In this document: positions 35,977 through 47,390 of the stretch, piece after piece
How positions within the stretch are numbered: the stretch's first letter is position 1
How the letters are laid out: every line of letters starts with the position of its first letter
DNA from: Deltaproteobacteria bacterium HGW-Deltaproteobacteria-8
Lineage (GTDB): Bacteria > Desulfobacterota > Desulfovibrionia > Desulfovibrionales > Desulfovibrionaceae
Reading direction: 5' to 3'
NCBI GenBank assembly: GCA_002840405.1
Contig: PHAR01000004.1
Location: 1-64,000, forward strand
DNA length: 64,000 nucleotides
The notes under the pieces: generated by a model
Told to the model about the DNA's origin: nothing
Database searches by the model: none
What the model saw: only the letters and a program-made list of their open reading frames with translations
Translations under genes and position numbers: made by a program

Positions 35977-36011
35977 GCGCCCCCGCCAGTCTCAAGGACT
36001 CGCGGGGGCGC
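35977..36011 (-). terminator. Terminator after the sufCB genes
   Basis: GCGCCCCCGC and GCGGGGGCGC form a 10-base perfect stem, followed on the minus strand by TTTCGTTT. It lies about 40 bases past the SufB-like stop. Confidence 0.82.
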
Positions 36012-36049
36012 ATTGGTTTGCGTCCGGCTGGGAGCTCATGGAGCCGCCC

Positions 36050-37207
36050 CTACATGGCGCCTGAGTCGATCTGCTCCACCTGCTCCTGGATGGCTTTGGC
36101 AAGAGGCCCGTCCAGGCCCATGATGTCGACGTTGAGGAAGCCGCGCACGATGGTGGACGTGGCCTCGGCCTCGTCCATGCCGCGCGCCATCAGGTACTCG
36201 ATCTCGTCCTGGGCAATCTTGCCCACCGCCGCTTCGTGCGACAAATCCACGCCCTCGACCGTGGCGTCGAGCTCCGGGATGGCGAGCATCTGCCCGCCGC
36301 CCAGGATGAGCCCCTTGCACTCCAGGTGCCCCCGGCAGGGCACTGCATGGCCAGCGATGTGCCCGCGCGCGATGTTCGTGCCGCCGGTGGTGATGGTGCG
36401 CGCGATGATCTCGCAGCGGGTGTCGGGCGCGTTCATGATGACGCGGCTGCCGGTGTCCACGTGGGAGCCCTTGGGCGTCACGATGATGGAATTGAACCGG
36501 GCGATGGCCCCGCGACCGTTCAGGTAAATGGCCGGGTACATCTGCAGGGTGCCCACGGCGTTCATGAGCACGTAGTTGCTCTGGAACACGCCGCCCTCCT
36601 CCACCACGCCCACCGAGCGCGGACGCACCGTGGCGTTCTCGCCCCAGTTGTGGACCATGGTGAAGGTCAGCTTGCCACCCTTCTTGACGTAGAATTCGGT
36701 GATGCCCAGGTGCGCGGCGTGGGTACTGCCGTGGGCCGTGGAGCAGCCGGTCATTATGTGCACCTCGCTGCCCTCTTCCACCACAACGATGTTGTGCACG
36801 TTCTGGCCCGCGTTGTCGGCCTTGAGGAACAGACAGGACTGCACGGGCTTTGCGATCTTCGCGCCAGGCTTGGTGCGGATGAAATAGCCGCCGTGGGTGT
36901 TCCCGGCAACGTTCTTGGTGAACTCGTCCTTGTCGCGGTCAATGAGCTTCCAGGCGTACTCGGGCAGATTGTCGTAGCGCTTCATGGCCACGTTGAAGTC
37001 GAGCAGCTCCAGGCCCGGGTCGCGGGACTTGCAGTGCACGGTCGACTGGTCCATGTGCATGAACACGGCGCTGGCGTTGGCGGAGTCCACGTCCACCCCC
37101 GCGTGCAGGATGCGGTGCTTGTCGTTGGCGTCCAGGGTGCGCAGGTCGGCTATCTCGCCGCGCTCGATGCCGGTGAAGGCGAAGTCTTTCAGGTTGACGT
37201 CTTTCAT
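36050..37207 (-). CDS. sufB: SufB/SufD-family Fe-S cluster assembly protein
   Basis: A 385-aa SufB/SufD beta-helix protein that scaffolds Fe-S clusters with SufC. The C-terminal family core is visible: SHVDTGSRVIMNA, the cysteine/His region AVPCRGHLECKGLIL, LSHEAAVGKI and EIEYLMARGMDEAEA. It is shorter than E. coli SufB (about 495 aa) and resembles the compact type of anaerobes and archaea. AAGGA precedes the ATG, which overlaps the sufC stop by 4 bases. No sufD, sufS, sufU or regulator is adjacent. Confidence 0.9.
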   Translation of the reverse strand: MKDVNLKDFAFTGIERGEIADLRTLDANDKHRILHAGVDVDSANASAVFMHMDQSTVHCKSRDPGLELLDFNVAMKRYDNLPEYAWKLIDRDKDEFTKNVAGNTHGGYFIRTKPGAKIAKPVQSCLFLKADNAGQNVHNIVVVEEGSEVHIMTGCSTAHGSTHAAHLGITEFYVKKGGKLTFTMVHNWGENATVRPRSVGVVEEGGVFQSNYVLMNAVGTLQMYPAIYLNGRGAIARFNSIIVTPKGSHVDTGSRVIMNAPDTRCEIIARTITTGGTNIARGHIAGHAVPCRGHLECKGLILGGGQMLAIPELDATVEGVDLSHEAAVGKIAQDEIEYLMARGMDEAEATSTIVRGFLNVDIMGLDGPLAKAIQEQVEQIDSGAM

Positions 37208-38007
37208 GATGCGGTCCTTGTCACGTCGAGAGGCGTGAGCCCCGAGGGCTCGTTCAGGCACTTGATGCACTCCTGGTAGCCGAAGCTGCGGATGTGCTCC
37301 AGGATGTCGCGGGGCCGGGCCTCGCAGCAGAGGTGGCCCTCGTAGAGCACCTGGCCGCGGTCGGCGTTGATGTAGTCCAGGATGTAGCCGGTGTGGGTGA
37401 TGATGAGCCCGCTCGTGCGCAGCTTGCACTTGAGCGGCTTGGCGCACGCGCCCGGAGGCAGGTCCACCTCGCCGTCCAGCAGACGGCGCACCACCTTGCC
37501 GATGAGCTGCATGTTCTCCAAATCCACGCCGCTCTCCGGCTCGTCGAAGAGCACAAAGCTGGGCTTCTGGGCCATGAGCTGCAGGAGCTCCGAGCGCTTG
37601 ATCTCGCCGCCGGAGAAGCCGGAGTTGATGTCGCGCTCCAGGAAGTCCACGAAGTTGACCCTGGCGGCCATGGCTTCGGGGTCGATCTCGCGGCCGCGCG
37701 CGCACATCTGCACCAGGTGCCGGGTCTTGAGCCCGTGGATGGTGGGCGGGCGCTGGAAGCTCATGCCGATGCCTAAGCGCGCGCGCTCGAACATGGGCAT
37801 GTGCGTGATGTCCTGGCCGCGGAAGGTGATCTTTCCGCCGGTGACGGTGTAGCCGGAAAAGCCCATGAGCGTCATCAGCAGGGAGGTCTTGCCCGAACCG
37901 TTGGGGCCGAAAAGGATGAAGGTCTCGCCTTCCTTGATGTGCAGGTCGATGCCGCGCAGCACCTCACGTTCGCCAATGCTGACGCGCAGATCCTCGATCT
38001 TGAGCAT
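37204..38007 (-). CDS. sufC: SufC-like ABC ATPase
   Basis: ATPase of the SufBC complex (267 aa). Walker A GPNGSGKTS, Q-loop MSFQRPPTIHG, signature FSGGEIKRSELLQL, Walker B FVLFDEPESGVDLE and switch His in LIITHTGYILDYI are all as in SufC. A short insertion (LPPGACAKPLKCKLR) follows Walker B, and the C-terminus carries an extra Cys pair (CIKC). The start MLKIEDLRVS is the family N-terminus. It overlaps the SufB-like gene by 4 bases. Confidence 0.9.
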   Translation of the reverse strand: MLKIEDLRVSIGEREVLRGIDLHIKEGETFILFGPNGSGKTSLLMTLMGFSGYTVTGGKITFRGQDITHMPMFERARLGIGMSFQRPPTIHGLKTRHLVQMCARGREIDPEAMAARVNFVDFLERDINSGFSGGEIKRSELLQLMAQKPSFVLFDEPESGVDLENMQLIGKVVRRLLDGEVDLPPGACAKPLKCKLRTSGLIITHTGYILDYINADRGQVLYEGHLCCEARPRDILEHIRSFGYQECIKCLNEPSGLTPLDVTRTAS

Positions 38008-38178
38008 GGAAGCCTCGCCTGTGGCCGCCTGGTTTCGGTCCCTCGCGGGGCCAGCGGTCGCGGGCTGTTTCCTACCGATTTTGGCGGACGAAGTCCAGTT
38101 GCCGCCGCTGCGAACTCCCCGCCCGCGCCCTTTGCTCCCCGGACGCTTTGCTGTACACTCGCAAAAGCGAGGCACCCC

Positions 38179-38949
38179 ATGGCGAAGAAACTGACATCCC
38201 TGGATGATCTGAAGGACCTGAAGCTGCCCGGCGGCAAGGTCACCCCACTGGACCTGGCGCGGATCGCCATGAAGGGCGGCGCTGTCCCATCCAAGCCCAA
38301 GGTCCAGGCCAAGCCCGGCCCCAAGGCCGCGCAGCCCACTCCCGCCGACGACGCTGCCGAGGACTCCCTGTTCTTCAGCGCCATGCAGGGCGTTGCGCCC
38401 GTTGCCGGCAGCGGCCGGCAGATCCAGCCGCCCCCGCCTCCCGCGCCCGCCCTCGACCCCGAGGACGACGAGGACGCGGACGGCAAGCTCATGCGCCAGG
38501 CCGTGCAAGGCGCCATCGAGTTCGACCTGGAGCTCTCCGACGAGTACATGCGCGGGTTCGTGCGCGGGCTGGACTCCAAGATCTTCCAGCAGCTCAAGGC
38601 CGGCAGCCTCTCCGTGGAAGGCCACCTGGACCTGCACGGCCAGAACGCGGACCAGGCGCGCGACGCGCTGATGTTCTTCATGCGCGAGAGCTATCTGGCC
38701 GGTCGGCGCGTGGTGCTGGTGATCCCTGGCCGGGGCAAGAACTCGCCGGGGGGCTTAAGCATCCTGCGCGCGGAGATTCAAAGCTGGCTCACGCGCGAGC
38801 CGTTGCGGCGCATCGTTCTGGCCTTCTGCACGGCCCAGCCGCGCGACGGCGGCACCGGCGCGCTGTACGTTCTGCTGCGCAAGATCCGCAAAAGCCAGGG
38901 CAAGGTCGCCTGGGACACGCAGATGAACTGGGAAGGCCTGGAACGCTGA
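38179..38949 (+). CDS. Smr domain protein
   Basis: A 256-aa protein. The N-terminal half is Pro/Ala-rich and disordered (QIQPPPPPAPALDPEDDED). The C-terminal Smr (MutS2-C-like) domain has the motif LDLHGQNADQARDALM and the GRGKNSPGGLSILR loop that forms its nuclease-like site, ending with a helix. Stand-alone Smr proteins of this layout are common in proteobacteria, with presumed nicking or RNA-cleavage activity. It is divergent from sufC. Confidence 0.88.
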   Translation: MAKKLTSLDDLKDLKLPGGKVTPLDLARIAMKGGAVPSKPKVQAKPGPKAAQPTPADDAAEDSLFFSAMQGVAPVAGSGRQIQPPPPPAPALDPEDDEDADGKLMRQAVQGAIEFDLELSDEYMRGFVRGLDSKIFQQLKAGSLSVEGHLDLHGQNADQARDALMFFMRESYLAGRRVVLVIPGRGKNSPGGLSILRAEIQSWLTREPLRRIVLAFCTAQPRDGGTGALYVLLRKIRKSQGKVAWDTQMNWEGLER

Positions 38950-39037
38950 CCCCGTGCCCTGACAAGCCCTTGCCAGCGGGCCTGCCACAATGTATACACG
39001 CGCTCTCGAAACGGCATCAGCCCGCCTTCTCAAGTGC

Positions 39038-39131
39038 GGAGAGGTAGCGAAGCGGCCGTAACGCGCCCGACTCGAAATCGGGTTACGGACTAATAATCCG
39101 TACGTGGGTTCGAATCCCACCCTCTCCGCCA
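39038..39131 (+). tRNA. tRNA-Ser (CGA)
   Basis: Class II tRNA with long variable arm. The acceptor stem GGAGAGG pairs with CCTCTCC and CCA is encoded. The anticodon stem CCCGA/TCGGG encloses loop CTCGAAA (anticodon CGA, reading UCG). The variable arm pairs TACGGA with TCCGTA. The T-loop is GTTCGAATC. The 3' end is intact and I see no repeat or integrase beyond it. Confidence 0.95.
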
Positions 39132-39327
39132 TTTTCATTCAACAATTCATGCGGTTAAGACAAGCTGGTCCATCGTCCAGGCATAGGTTCTCCCGTTGAC
39201 TACCAGCGGCCCGAAGCGATCCTACCGCGCCCCCGGGCCTGACGTGAACTCCTTCTGCATGGCGACCTCCGGTACGTCAGAAAATGCAGAGGGCGGGGGC
39301 GGGGGTCGTCCCCCTGCGCGTGAACCG

Positions 39328-41253
<1,926 letters not shown>

Positions 41254-41607
41254 GGCGCCTTCCTTTCATACACGCGGCATCACAGGGGCTCAGATGCCGA
41301 TCCCTGCGATTGTCCGTATACCGTGACAGCGGAAATCCGCGTGTCACGGAATGCATCGGGGATCTTTATTTCAATTTCGCAATTGCATTTCAATTTTGAA
41401 AGTAGCCCCCAGCGCAGCCGTTGTCAACGCTCGCAACACACTGGAATAGCTGATGTTGCCGTGCAACTATAGTTGGCACGCTTCCTGCTTTTGTAAAAGT
41501 ATCAGCGGCTTGGCCTGTGGCCTGGACCGCATGCCCAGCATCGCCACCGTCTCCTCCAGGCAACGAGGGACACACGGCGCAACCGGAAGATCAGCGCAGG
41601 AGGCATC
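41254..41607. promoter_or_regulatory. Divergent control region of the DASS/rhodanese module
   Basis: A gene-free, locally AT-rich region. ATTTCAATTT occurs twice 19 bases apart (41368, 41387); around it lie the palindromes GCAATTGC (41379) and TTTCAATTTTGAAA (41388-41401), a plausible enhancer about 90-120 bases before the sigma54 promoter. GTTGCCGTGCAAC (41454-41466) is another inverted repeat. I see no RNA gene. Confidence 0.5.
41474..41488 (+). promoter_or_regulatory. Sigma54 (-24/-12) promoter of the DASS/rhodanese genes
   Basis: TGGCACGCTTCCTGC has the TGGCACG element and GG-N10-GC spacing, with CTGC in place of the more usual TTGC at -12. It lies about 120 bases before the transporter ATG. 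Confidence 0.82.
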
Positions 41608-43008
41608 ATGCAAGCCCTGAAGCGAGCGGCCATCCCAATCGGCCTAGGATTGCTCCTCTGGTTCCTTCCCGTTCCAACGGGACTTTCCGTCCAGGCCTGG
41701 CACCTGTTCGCCCTGATGGTGGCCATCATCGCCGGATTCATCTCCGCCCCGCTCCCCATCGGCGCAGTTGCCTTCATCGGCCTGACCATCACCGTTTTGA
41801 CCAACACCCTGAACATCAAGGAAGGCCTCTCCGGCTTCGCCTCCGGCTCCATCTGGCTCATCGTCGCGGCGTTCCTGTTCTCCCGCGGCTTCATCAAGAC
41901 CGGCCTTGGCAGCCGCATCGCCTATCTGCTGCTGCGGGCCATCGGCGACAGCACCCTCAAGGTGGCCTACGCCTTCACCTTGAGCGGTCTGGTGGTGGCC
42001 CCGGCCACGCCGTCGTCCACGGCCAGGGCAGGCGGAATCATCTACCCCATCCTGCGCAGCGTGATCTCGGTCCTCGGCTCCGAGCCGGGACCCAAGGCCC
42101 GCCGCGTCGGCGCCTTCCTCATCATGAGCTACTATCAGGTAGACGCGGTGCTCTCGGCCATGTTCATGACCGCCATGACCGGCAACCCTCTGGCCGTGGA
42201 ACTGGCCAAGAAGACCGCCGGCATCGAGCTGTCCTGGGGCATGTGGGCCCTGGCCGCCCTGGTGCCGGGCGTCATCGGCATCATCTGCGTGCCGCTGTTC
42301 GTCTACCTCATCTACCCGCCGGAGATTAAGCGCTCCCCGGAAGTGAAGAAGCTGGCCGCAGACAAGCTGGTGGAGCTCGGCCCCATCACGCTCACGGAGA
42401 TGATCCTGCTCGGCGTGTTCATCCTGGCCCTGCTGCTCTGGTGCAGCGGCCCAGTGACCCACATGAACCCGACCGTGGTGGGCCTCATCGCTGTGTGCAT
42501 CATGCTCATCGGCAAGGTCATCGACTGGAAGGACGTTTTGAACGAAACCGGGGCCTGGGACACGCTGATCTGGATGGGCGTGCTGGTGGGCATGGCCGGG
42601 CAGCTGTCCTCCAAGGGCTTCATCCCCTGGTTCGCCCAGACCGTGGCCGTGTCCATGTCCGGCATGGGCTGGCCCCTGGCCCTGAGCCTGCTCATGGTGA
42701 TCTACATTTACTCGCAGTATGGGTTCGCCAGCATGACCGCCCACGTTGCGGCCATGTACGCGGCATTCCTGGCCGTGGCCGTCAGCCTGGGCGCACCCGG
42801 CTATCTGTCGGCCCTGCTTCTGGCCTACTCCGGCTGCCTCTGCTACTCGCTCACCCACTACAGCTCCGGCCCCGGACCGATCTTCTACAACGCGGGCTTC
42901 GTACCGCTGCCCACCTGGTGGCGGATCGGCTTCCTCACCTCGCTGCTGCATATCGTGATATGGGCTGGCACCGGCCCCCTCTGGTGGAAGCTCCTGGGCC
43001 TGTGGTAG
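41608..43008 (+). CDS. DASS/SLC13-family anion:Na+ symporter
   Basis: A 466-aa polytopic membrane transporter, about 12 hydrophobic helices. The divalent anion/Na+ symporter pattern is seen: the early GSIWLIVAAFLFSRGFIKTG, the substrate/Na+ motif VVAPATPSSTARAGGII, and later TLIWMGVLVGMAGQL and the C-terminal SSGPGPIFYNAG. Close types include 2-oxoglutarate/malate and citrate carriers, and other members carry sulfate or sulfonates. The substrate is not readable. First gene of the sigma54-controlled pair; GCGCAGGAGG lies before the ATG. Confidence 0.87.
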   Translation: MQALKRAAIPIGLGLLLWFLPVPTGLSVQAWHLFALMVAIIAGFISAPLPIGAVAFIGLTITVLTNTLNIKEGLSGFASGSIWLIVAAFLFSRGFIKTGLGSRIAYLLLRAIGDSTLKVAYAFTLSGLVVAPATPSSTARAGGIIYPILRSVISVLGSEPGPKARRVGAFLIMSYYQVDAVLSAMFMTAMTGNPLAVELAKKTAGIELSWGMWALAALVPGVIGIICVPLFVYLIYPPEIKRSPEVKKLAADKLVELGPITLTEMILLGVFILALLLWCSGPVTHMNPTVVGLIAVCIMLIGKVIDWKDVLNETGAWDTLIWMGVLVGMAGQLSSKGFIPWFAQTVAVSMSGMGWPLALSLLMVIYIYSQYGFASMTAHVAAMYAAFLAVAVSLGAPGYLSALLLAYSGCLCYSLTHYSSGPGPIFYNAGFVPLPTWWRIGFLTSLLHIVIWAGTGPLWWKLLGLW

Positions 43009-43048
43009 GCCGCCCGAGTCAATGGCAACGGAAATAAAGGAAAACCAC

Positions 43049-44686
43049 ATGATAGCATCGACATCAATGACGGCGGCACTGGCCAAGGCGCTCTTTGCCA
43101 GACAGGGAGAGTTTGCTGTCCTGGACGTGCGCGAGCAGGAGGAGTTCTCCCGCAGCCACATGCTCCTGGCCAGCTGCGCCCCCTTGAGCCGTCTGGAGCT
43201 CCTGGTTCAGGACCTCGTACCCTGCAAACAAACCCCGGTGCTCCTGGCGGACAGCGGGCAGGAGACCGGCCCCTCGCGCGCTGGACGCGCCTACGACGTC
43301 CTGCTGGCTCTGGGCTACACGAACCCGATGGTGCTCGAAGGAGGAATGCAGGCCTGGAAGCAGGCGGGCTTCATCGAGTTCACAGGGGTTGGCGCGCTGA
43401 GCAAGGGCTTTGGCGAATATGTGGAGGAGAAGCTCCACACCCCGCGCTATGAGCCCCTGGTCATCAAGGCCCTGATGGATTCCGGCGAAAAATTCGCCGT
43501 CATCGACGTGCGCCCACGCGAAGAATACGCCAACATGAACATCCCCACCGGCATGAACGCGCCTGGCTGCGAGGTGCTCTACCGATTCGCCGACCTTGCG
43601 CCCGACCCCCAGGCCACAGTCGTGATCAACTGCGCCGGGCGCACCCGCAGCATCATCGGCACCCAGACCCTGCGCAACGCGGGCGTTCCCAACAAGGTGG
43701 TGGCCCTCAAGGGCGGCACCATGAACTGGCAGTTGGCGGGGTTCAACCTGGAGTACGGGACGCCCCGCCGCACGGCCCCGCCCTCGGCCAAGGCCCTGGA
43801 CTTCGCCCGCGAGCGCAGCGCCATGGTGGCCGAACGCTGCAAGATCGCCTTTGTCGACGCCGCGACCCTGGGCGACTGGCAGAGGCAGGCAGAGGCGCAG
43901 ACCCTGTACGTCTTTGACGTGCGTCAGCCCGAGGAATTCGAGGCCGGACACCTGCCGGGCTCGCGCAACGCCCCGGGCGGGCAGCTGGTGCAGGCCACCG
44001 ACGAGTACGCCGCGGTCCGCAACGGCCGCTACGTGCTGGTGGACGACACCGAGGTGCGCGCCGTCATGACGGCCCATTGGCTCAAGCAGCTGGGCCTGCC
44101 CGAGGTCTACGTGCTACGCGGGGGCCTTGGCGGATCTGGCCTTGGCAGCCAGGGGCTGGAAAGAGGGCCTGCGGCCCCCTGCGTGGTGAAGGCTCCGGAC
44201 ATTCCGGGCGTCACCGCCCTGGAGCTCAAGGCCCTGCGCGAAGGCCCCACGCCCCCACTGGTCATCAACGTGGGCGTCAGCCGGGTCCACCGGCAGGGGC
44301 ACATCCCCGGCGCGGCCTGGGTGACGCGGGGATACCTGGAGCGGGCCGTGGCCGCCTACCCTGACGCCAAGCACATCGTCGTCACCTCGGACAGCTGCCT
44401 CCACGCCGCCCTGGCCGCCCGCGATGCAACCGCGCTGTGGCCCGGAGCCAAGGTGCTCCGCTTCCGGGGTGGCACGCCCGCCTGGGCCAAGGCCGAACTG
44501 CCCCTGGCCGAGGGCATGCCCCTGGCCCTCTGCACCGAGGACGACATCTGGTACAAGCCCTATACAGACGTCAACGCCAAGCCCGAGGCCATGATGGGCT
44601 ACTTTGACTGGGAATTCGGCCTGGTGGAGAACATCATGAAGGACGGCGACGCCCACTTCGCCCTCATGGACCCGCACAACGGCTAG
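43049..44686 (+). CDS. Four-repeat rhodanese-like protein
   Basis: A 545-aa protein built of four rhodanese domains in tandem. Only repeat 2 has a catalytic cysteine loop (INCAGRTRS, Cys195). Repeats 1, 3 and 4 have ADSGQETG, VDDTEVR and TSDSCLH in the corresponding place, so they are probably structural or binding domains. This matches the known 4RHOD architecture, a putative sulfurtransferase. I chose the ATG with AAGGA 8 bases upstream; another ATG 27 bases earlier lacks a ribosome site. It lies 40 bases after the transporter, so both are from one transcript. No signal peptide, so cytoplasmic. Confidence 0.85.
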   Translation: MIASTSMTAALAKALFARQGEFAVLDVREQEEFSRSHMLLASCAPLSRLELLVQDLVPCKQTPVLLADSGQETGPSRAGRAYDVLLALGYTNPMVLEGGMQAWKQAGFIEFTGVGALSKGFGEYVEEKLHTPRYEPLVIKALMDSGEKFAVIDVRPREEYANMNIPTGMNAPGCEVLYRFADLAPDPQATVVINCAGRTRSIIGTQTLRNAGVPNKVVALKGGTMNWQLAGFNLEYGTPRRTAPPSAKALDFARERSAMVAERCKIAFVDAATLGDWQRQAEAQTLYVFDVRQPEEFEAGHLPGSRNAPGGQLVQATDEYAAVRNGRYVLVDDTEVRAVMTAHWLKQLGLPEVYVLRGGLGGSGLGSQGLERGPAAPCVVKAPDIPGVTALELKALREGPTPPLVINVGVSRVHRQGHIPGAAWVTRGYLERAVAAYPDAKHIVVTSDSCLHAALAARDATALWPGAKVLRFRGGTPAWAKAELPLAEGMPLALCTEDDIWYKPYTDVNAKPEAMMGYFDWEFGLVENIMKDGDAHFALMDPHNG

Positions 44687-45245
44687 CACCGCACCCGCGA
44701 ACCAATGGACAGGGGCCTGGAGCGTTTCCAGACCCCTGTCTCTCGTTACAAAACAGCGTGCTCGCCAGCCGGGTTGGCATTCCTCCACGCCAGGGTATCT
44801 CAGGCAATCGCCGTACAGCGCGATCTGGAAGGCCTCCCCCGACGAGCGTATGACATGGAGGATAGGGGCGCCCCCAAAATCAAGAGCATCGTGTAAGTCC
44901 TTCAGGCCCCCTGGACTGTCCTGCCCCTAACCTGCCCCTAAAAATCCGGACCGACAACAAATGGATTGGGCTTCACCCGCTCAAGGCTTGAAATGGCTGG
45001 AAAACGGAGAGCTGCAGGCAGATGGGACTTGGGTGCTGGTTCTCCAAAGAGGTCCGTTACATCCAGGGGGATCTTGGAAAAACCTGGGGCATGCACTTTT
45101 TCACATCAATATATGAGCCATGCCATTGGCTTGCCATGTTAAAGATTCGGCCCCACCCTCTGCCCTAGATACGTGGTTTTTAACAATTGGCCCCATACAT
45201 AGTTCGGAATATTGGTGTGATGTCGCGGGATGGTGCCCATTGCGC
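44687..45245. other. Gene-free stretch with terminator and possible IS21-like end remnants
   Basis: A hairpin at 44708-44740 (GACAGGGGCCTGGA with TCCAGACCCCTGTC) probably ends the rhodanese transcript. Further on no coding frame is convincing. Two related repeats, TTAAAGATTCGGCCCCA (45139-45155) and TTAACAATTGGCCCCA (45180-45195), resemble the multiple terminal repeats of IS21-family elements. No transposase frame is left. Confidence 0.4.
44708..44740 (+). terminator. Terminator-like hairpin after the rhodanese gene
   Basis: A 14-base stem with one mismatch (GACAGGGGCCTGGA / TCCAGACCCCTGTC) and a short loop. It is followed by TCTCGTT, a poor T-tract, so termination is likely but not certain. 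Confidence 0.65.
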
Positions 45246-47390
45246 TCATGTCGGCGTTCGGCTGGTGGACAGCCCGCGCATGCTCAACCCAATACGGCCG
45301 CGCGGCAAATCAACGTCTACGACGCGCACCAACACCTCCCGGCCCACTGACACCACTTCTGCGGGGTCCGCCACGAAGCGGTCCGCCAACTGGCTCACAT
45401 GCACCATGCCGTCTCGATGCACTCCGATGTCCACAAAGGCGCCGAATTTGGTGACGTTGGTGACGATGCCAGGGAGTTCCAGGCCAGGGGTCAAATCCTC
45501 GATGCGGTTCACGCCCTCGGCAAAGGCAAAAGCGCTAAACCCAGCCCTTGGGTCGCGGCCAGGTTTTTCCAACTCGGCCATGATGTCCGTTAGGGTCGGC
45601 AAGCCAATGTCTTCGGCGACGTAATCATCAAGGCTCACTCTGGCTCTCGCGGAGGCGTCGGAGAGAAGCTCCCGCACAGGGCATTTGGCGTCACGGGCCA
45701 TGCGCTTCACCAGGGCGTAGCGTTCGGGGTGCACGGCGCTTGCGTCCAGAGGCTCTTCACCACGCACGCGCAGAAAACCGGCGGCCTGCTCATAGGCCTT
45801 GGGCCCTAAGCGCTTGACCTTGCGCAGGGCGTCCCGAGTCTTGAAAGGACCCTGTTCGTCACGATGCGCCACAACGGCTTTGGCAAGGGCCGGGCCCAGT
45901 CCGGACACGAAGGTCAGCAGCTCCTGGCTGGCCGTGTTCACATCCACGCCCACAGCGTTGACGCAGCTCATCACCACGTCGTCGAGCGACTTGCGCAGCC
46001 CAGCTTGATCCACATCGTGCTGGTACTGACCCACGCCTATGGATTTGGGGTCCAACTTGACCAGTTCGGCCAGGGGATCCATGAGCCTGCGACCAATGCT
46101 CACGGAACCACGTACGGTCAGGTCCAGGTCCGGGAATTCCCGCCGGGCGATTTCAGACGCCGAGTAGATCGAGGCTCCGGCCTCGTTTACCAGGACAATG
46201 GGCAGCCCCAGCCCGAGTTCGCGCACAAAGGCTTCCGTTTCACGGCCGGCAGTTCCGTTGCCAATGGCGATGGTCTCTACCTGGAACCTGGAACACAGCG
46301 CCTTGACCTCGTTGGCCGAGGCCTCCCGCTGGCCGGGTGAAGTGGTCGGATATATGGTGGCGTGGTGCAAAAGCGTGCCCTGGGCATCCAGCACTGTCAG
46401 CTTGGCCCCAGTACGGAAGCCGGGATCCAGGGCCAGCACCCGTTTCTGTCCCAAAGGCGGCGCCATGAGCAGTCCACGCAAGTTGGTGGCGAACACCCTG
46501 ATGGCCTCAGCGTCTGCCCGAGCCTTCACCCCGGCTCTGGCCTCACTCTCTAAGGACGGAGCCAGCAAACGCTTGCAGCCATCGGCAAGGGCGGCCTCCA
46601 CCTCTTGTGCGTCCGATCCTCGACCACGCAAGAAGGCTCGCTTGGCCAACTCCAAAATCTCCTCTTCCGGCGGCCGCAGACACAGGGACAAGAAACCCTC
46701 AGCCTCCCCACGGAACATCGCCAAAGCGCGGTGTCCTGGGATGGACCGGAGCGGCTCATCCCAGACGAACCAATCGCGGAACGTGGCTCCAGCCTCCTGC
46801 TTGCCTTTGACCACCTTGGACTGGAACCGGCCGCGGCGGGTAAACAGTTCGCGCACAGTGGCCCGCAGTCGTGGGTCCTCGGCCATGTCTTCGGCCAGTA
46901 TATCCCGGGCCCCGGCAAGGGCGGACTCAAGGTCCGGAACGCCCTTGGCCGCATCCACAAAGGGCCGGGCAAGCACCTTTGGATCGCGCCCCAGCTGGGC
47001 CATGAGCGCCAGGGCCAGCGGCTCCAGCCCTTTCTCCCGGGCCATGGACGCTCTGGTACGCCGCTTGGGCCGAAATGGCAGATAGACGTCCTCCAGCCGG
47101 GCCTTATCCTGGGCTTTCTCCAGGTCCGCTTTCAGCTCCGCTGTGAGCAAACCACGCTCTTCCAGGGAGGCCAGCATGGCATCACGACGTTTATCCAACT
47201 CGGCCAGTTCTTCCAAACGGTCGCGGATGGCGGCGACGGCCACCTCGTCAAGCGAGCCTGTGGCCTCTTTGCGGTAGCGGGCGATAAAAGGAACCGTGGC
47301 CCCCTCCTCCACCAGCTTGGCCACGGCCGCCACCTGGGAAGCAGACAGGGACAGCTCCCCGGCGATGCGAGGAAAATACAGCTTATTCAC
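45246..47390 (-). CDS. tex: Tex-family RNA-binding transcription accessory protein
   Basis: A 714-aa Tex protein. An N-terminal helical Tex region (VAAVAKLVEEGATVPFIARY, RKEATGSLDEV) precedes the YqgF/RNase H-like core (ALDPGFRTGAKLTVLD) and the helix-hairpin-helix part (NAVGVDVNTASQELLTFVSG). A C-terminal S1 RNA-binding domain ends it (PGIVTNVTKFGAFVDIGVHR, DGMVHVSQLA). The start codon is GTG. Length is slightly below the usual 720-780 aa because the tail after S1 is short. Confidence 0.95.
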   Translation of the reverse strand: MNKLYFPRIAGELSLSASQVAAVAKLVEEGATVPFIARYRKEATGSLDEVAVAAIRDRLEELAELDKRRDAMLASLEERGLLTAELKADLEKAQDKARLEDVYLPFRPKRRTRASMAREKGLEPLALALMAQLGRDPKVLARPFVDAAKGVPDLESALAGARDILAEDMAEDPRLRATVRELFTRRGRFQSKVVKGKQEAGATFRDWFVWDEPLRSIPGHRALAMFRGEAEGFLSLCLRPPEEEILELAKRAFLRGRGSDAQEVEAALADGCKRLLAPSLESEARAGVKARADAEAIRVFATNLRGLLMAPPLGQKRVLALDPGFRTGAKLTVLDAQGTLLHHATIYPTTSPGQREASANEVKALCSRFQVETIAIGNGTAGRETEAFVRELGLGLPIVLVNEAGASIYSASEIARREFPDLDLTVRGSVSIGRRLMDPLAELVKLDPKSIGVGQYQHDVDQAGLRKSLDDVVMSCVNAVGVDVNTASQELLTFVSGLGPALAKAVVAHRDEQGPFKTRDALRKVKRLGPKAYEQAAGFLRVRGEEPLDASAVHPERYALVKRMARDAKCPVRELLSDASARARVSLDDYVAEDIGLPTLTDIMAELEKPGRDPRAGFSAFAFAEGVNRIEDLTPGLELPGIVTNVTKFGAFVDIGVHRDGMVHVSQLADRFVADPAEVVSVGREVLVRVVDVDLPRGRIGLSMRGLSTSRTPT

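Noticed and set aside
39132-39327. Integration site (att) at the 3' end of tRNA-Ser
   Set aside because: No duplicate of the tRNA 3' end and no integrase were seen downstream.
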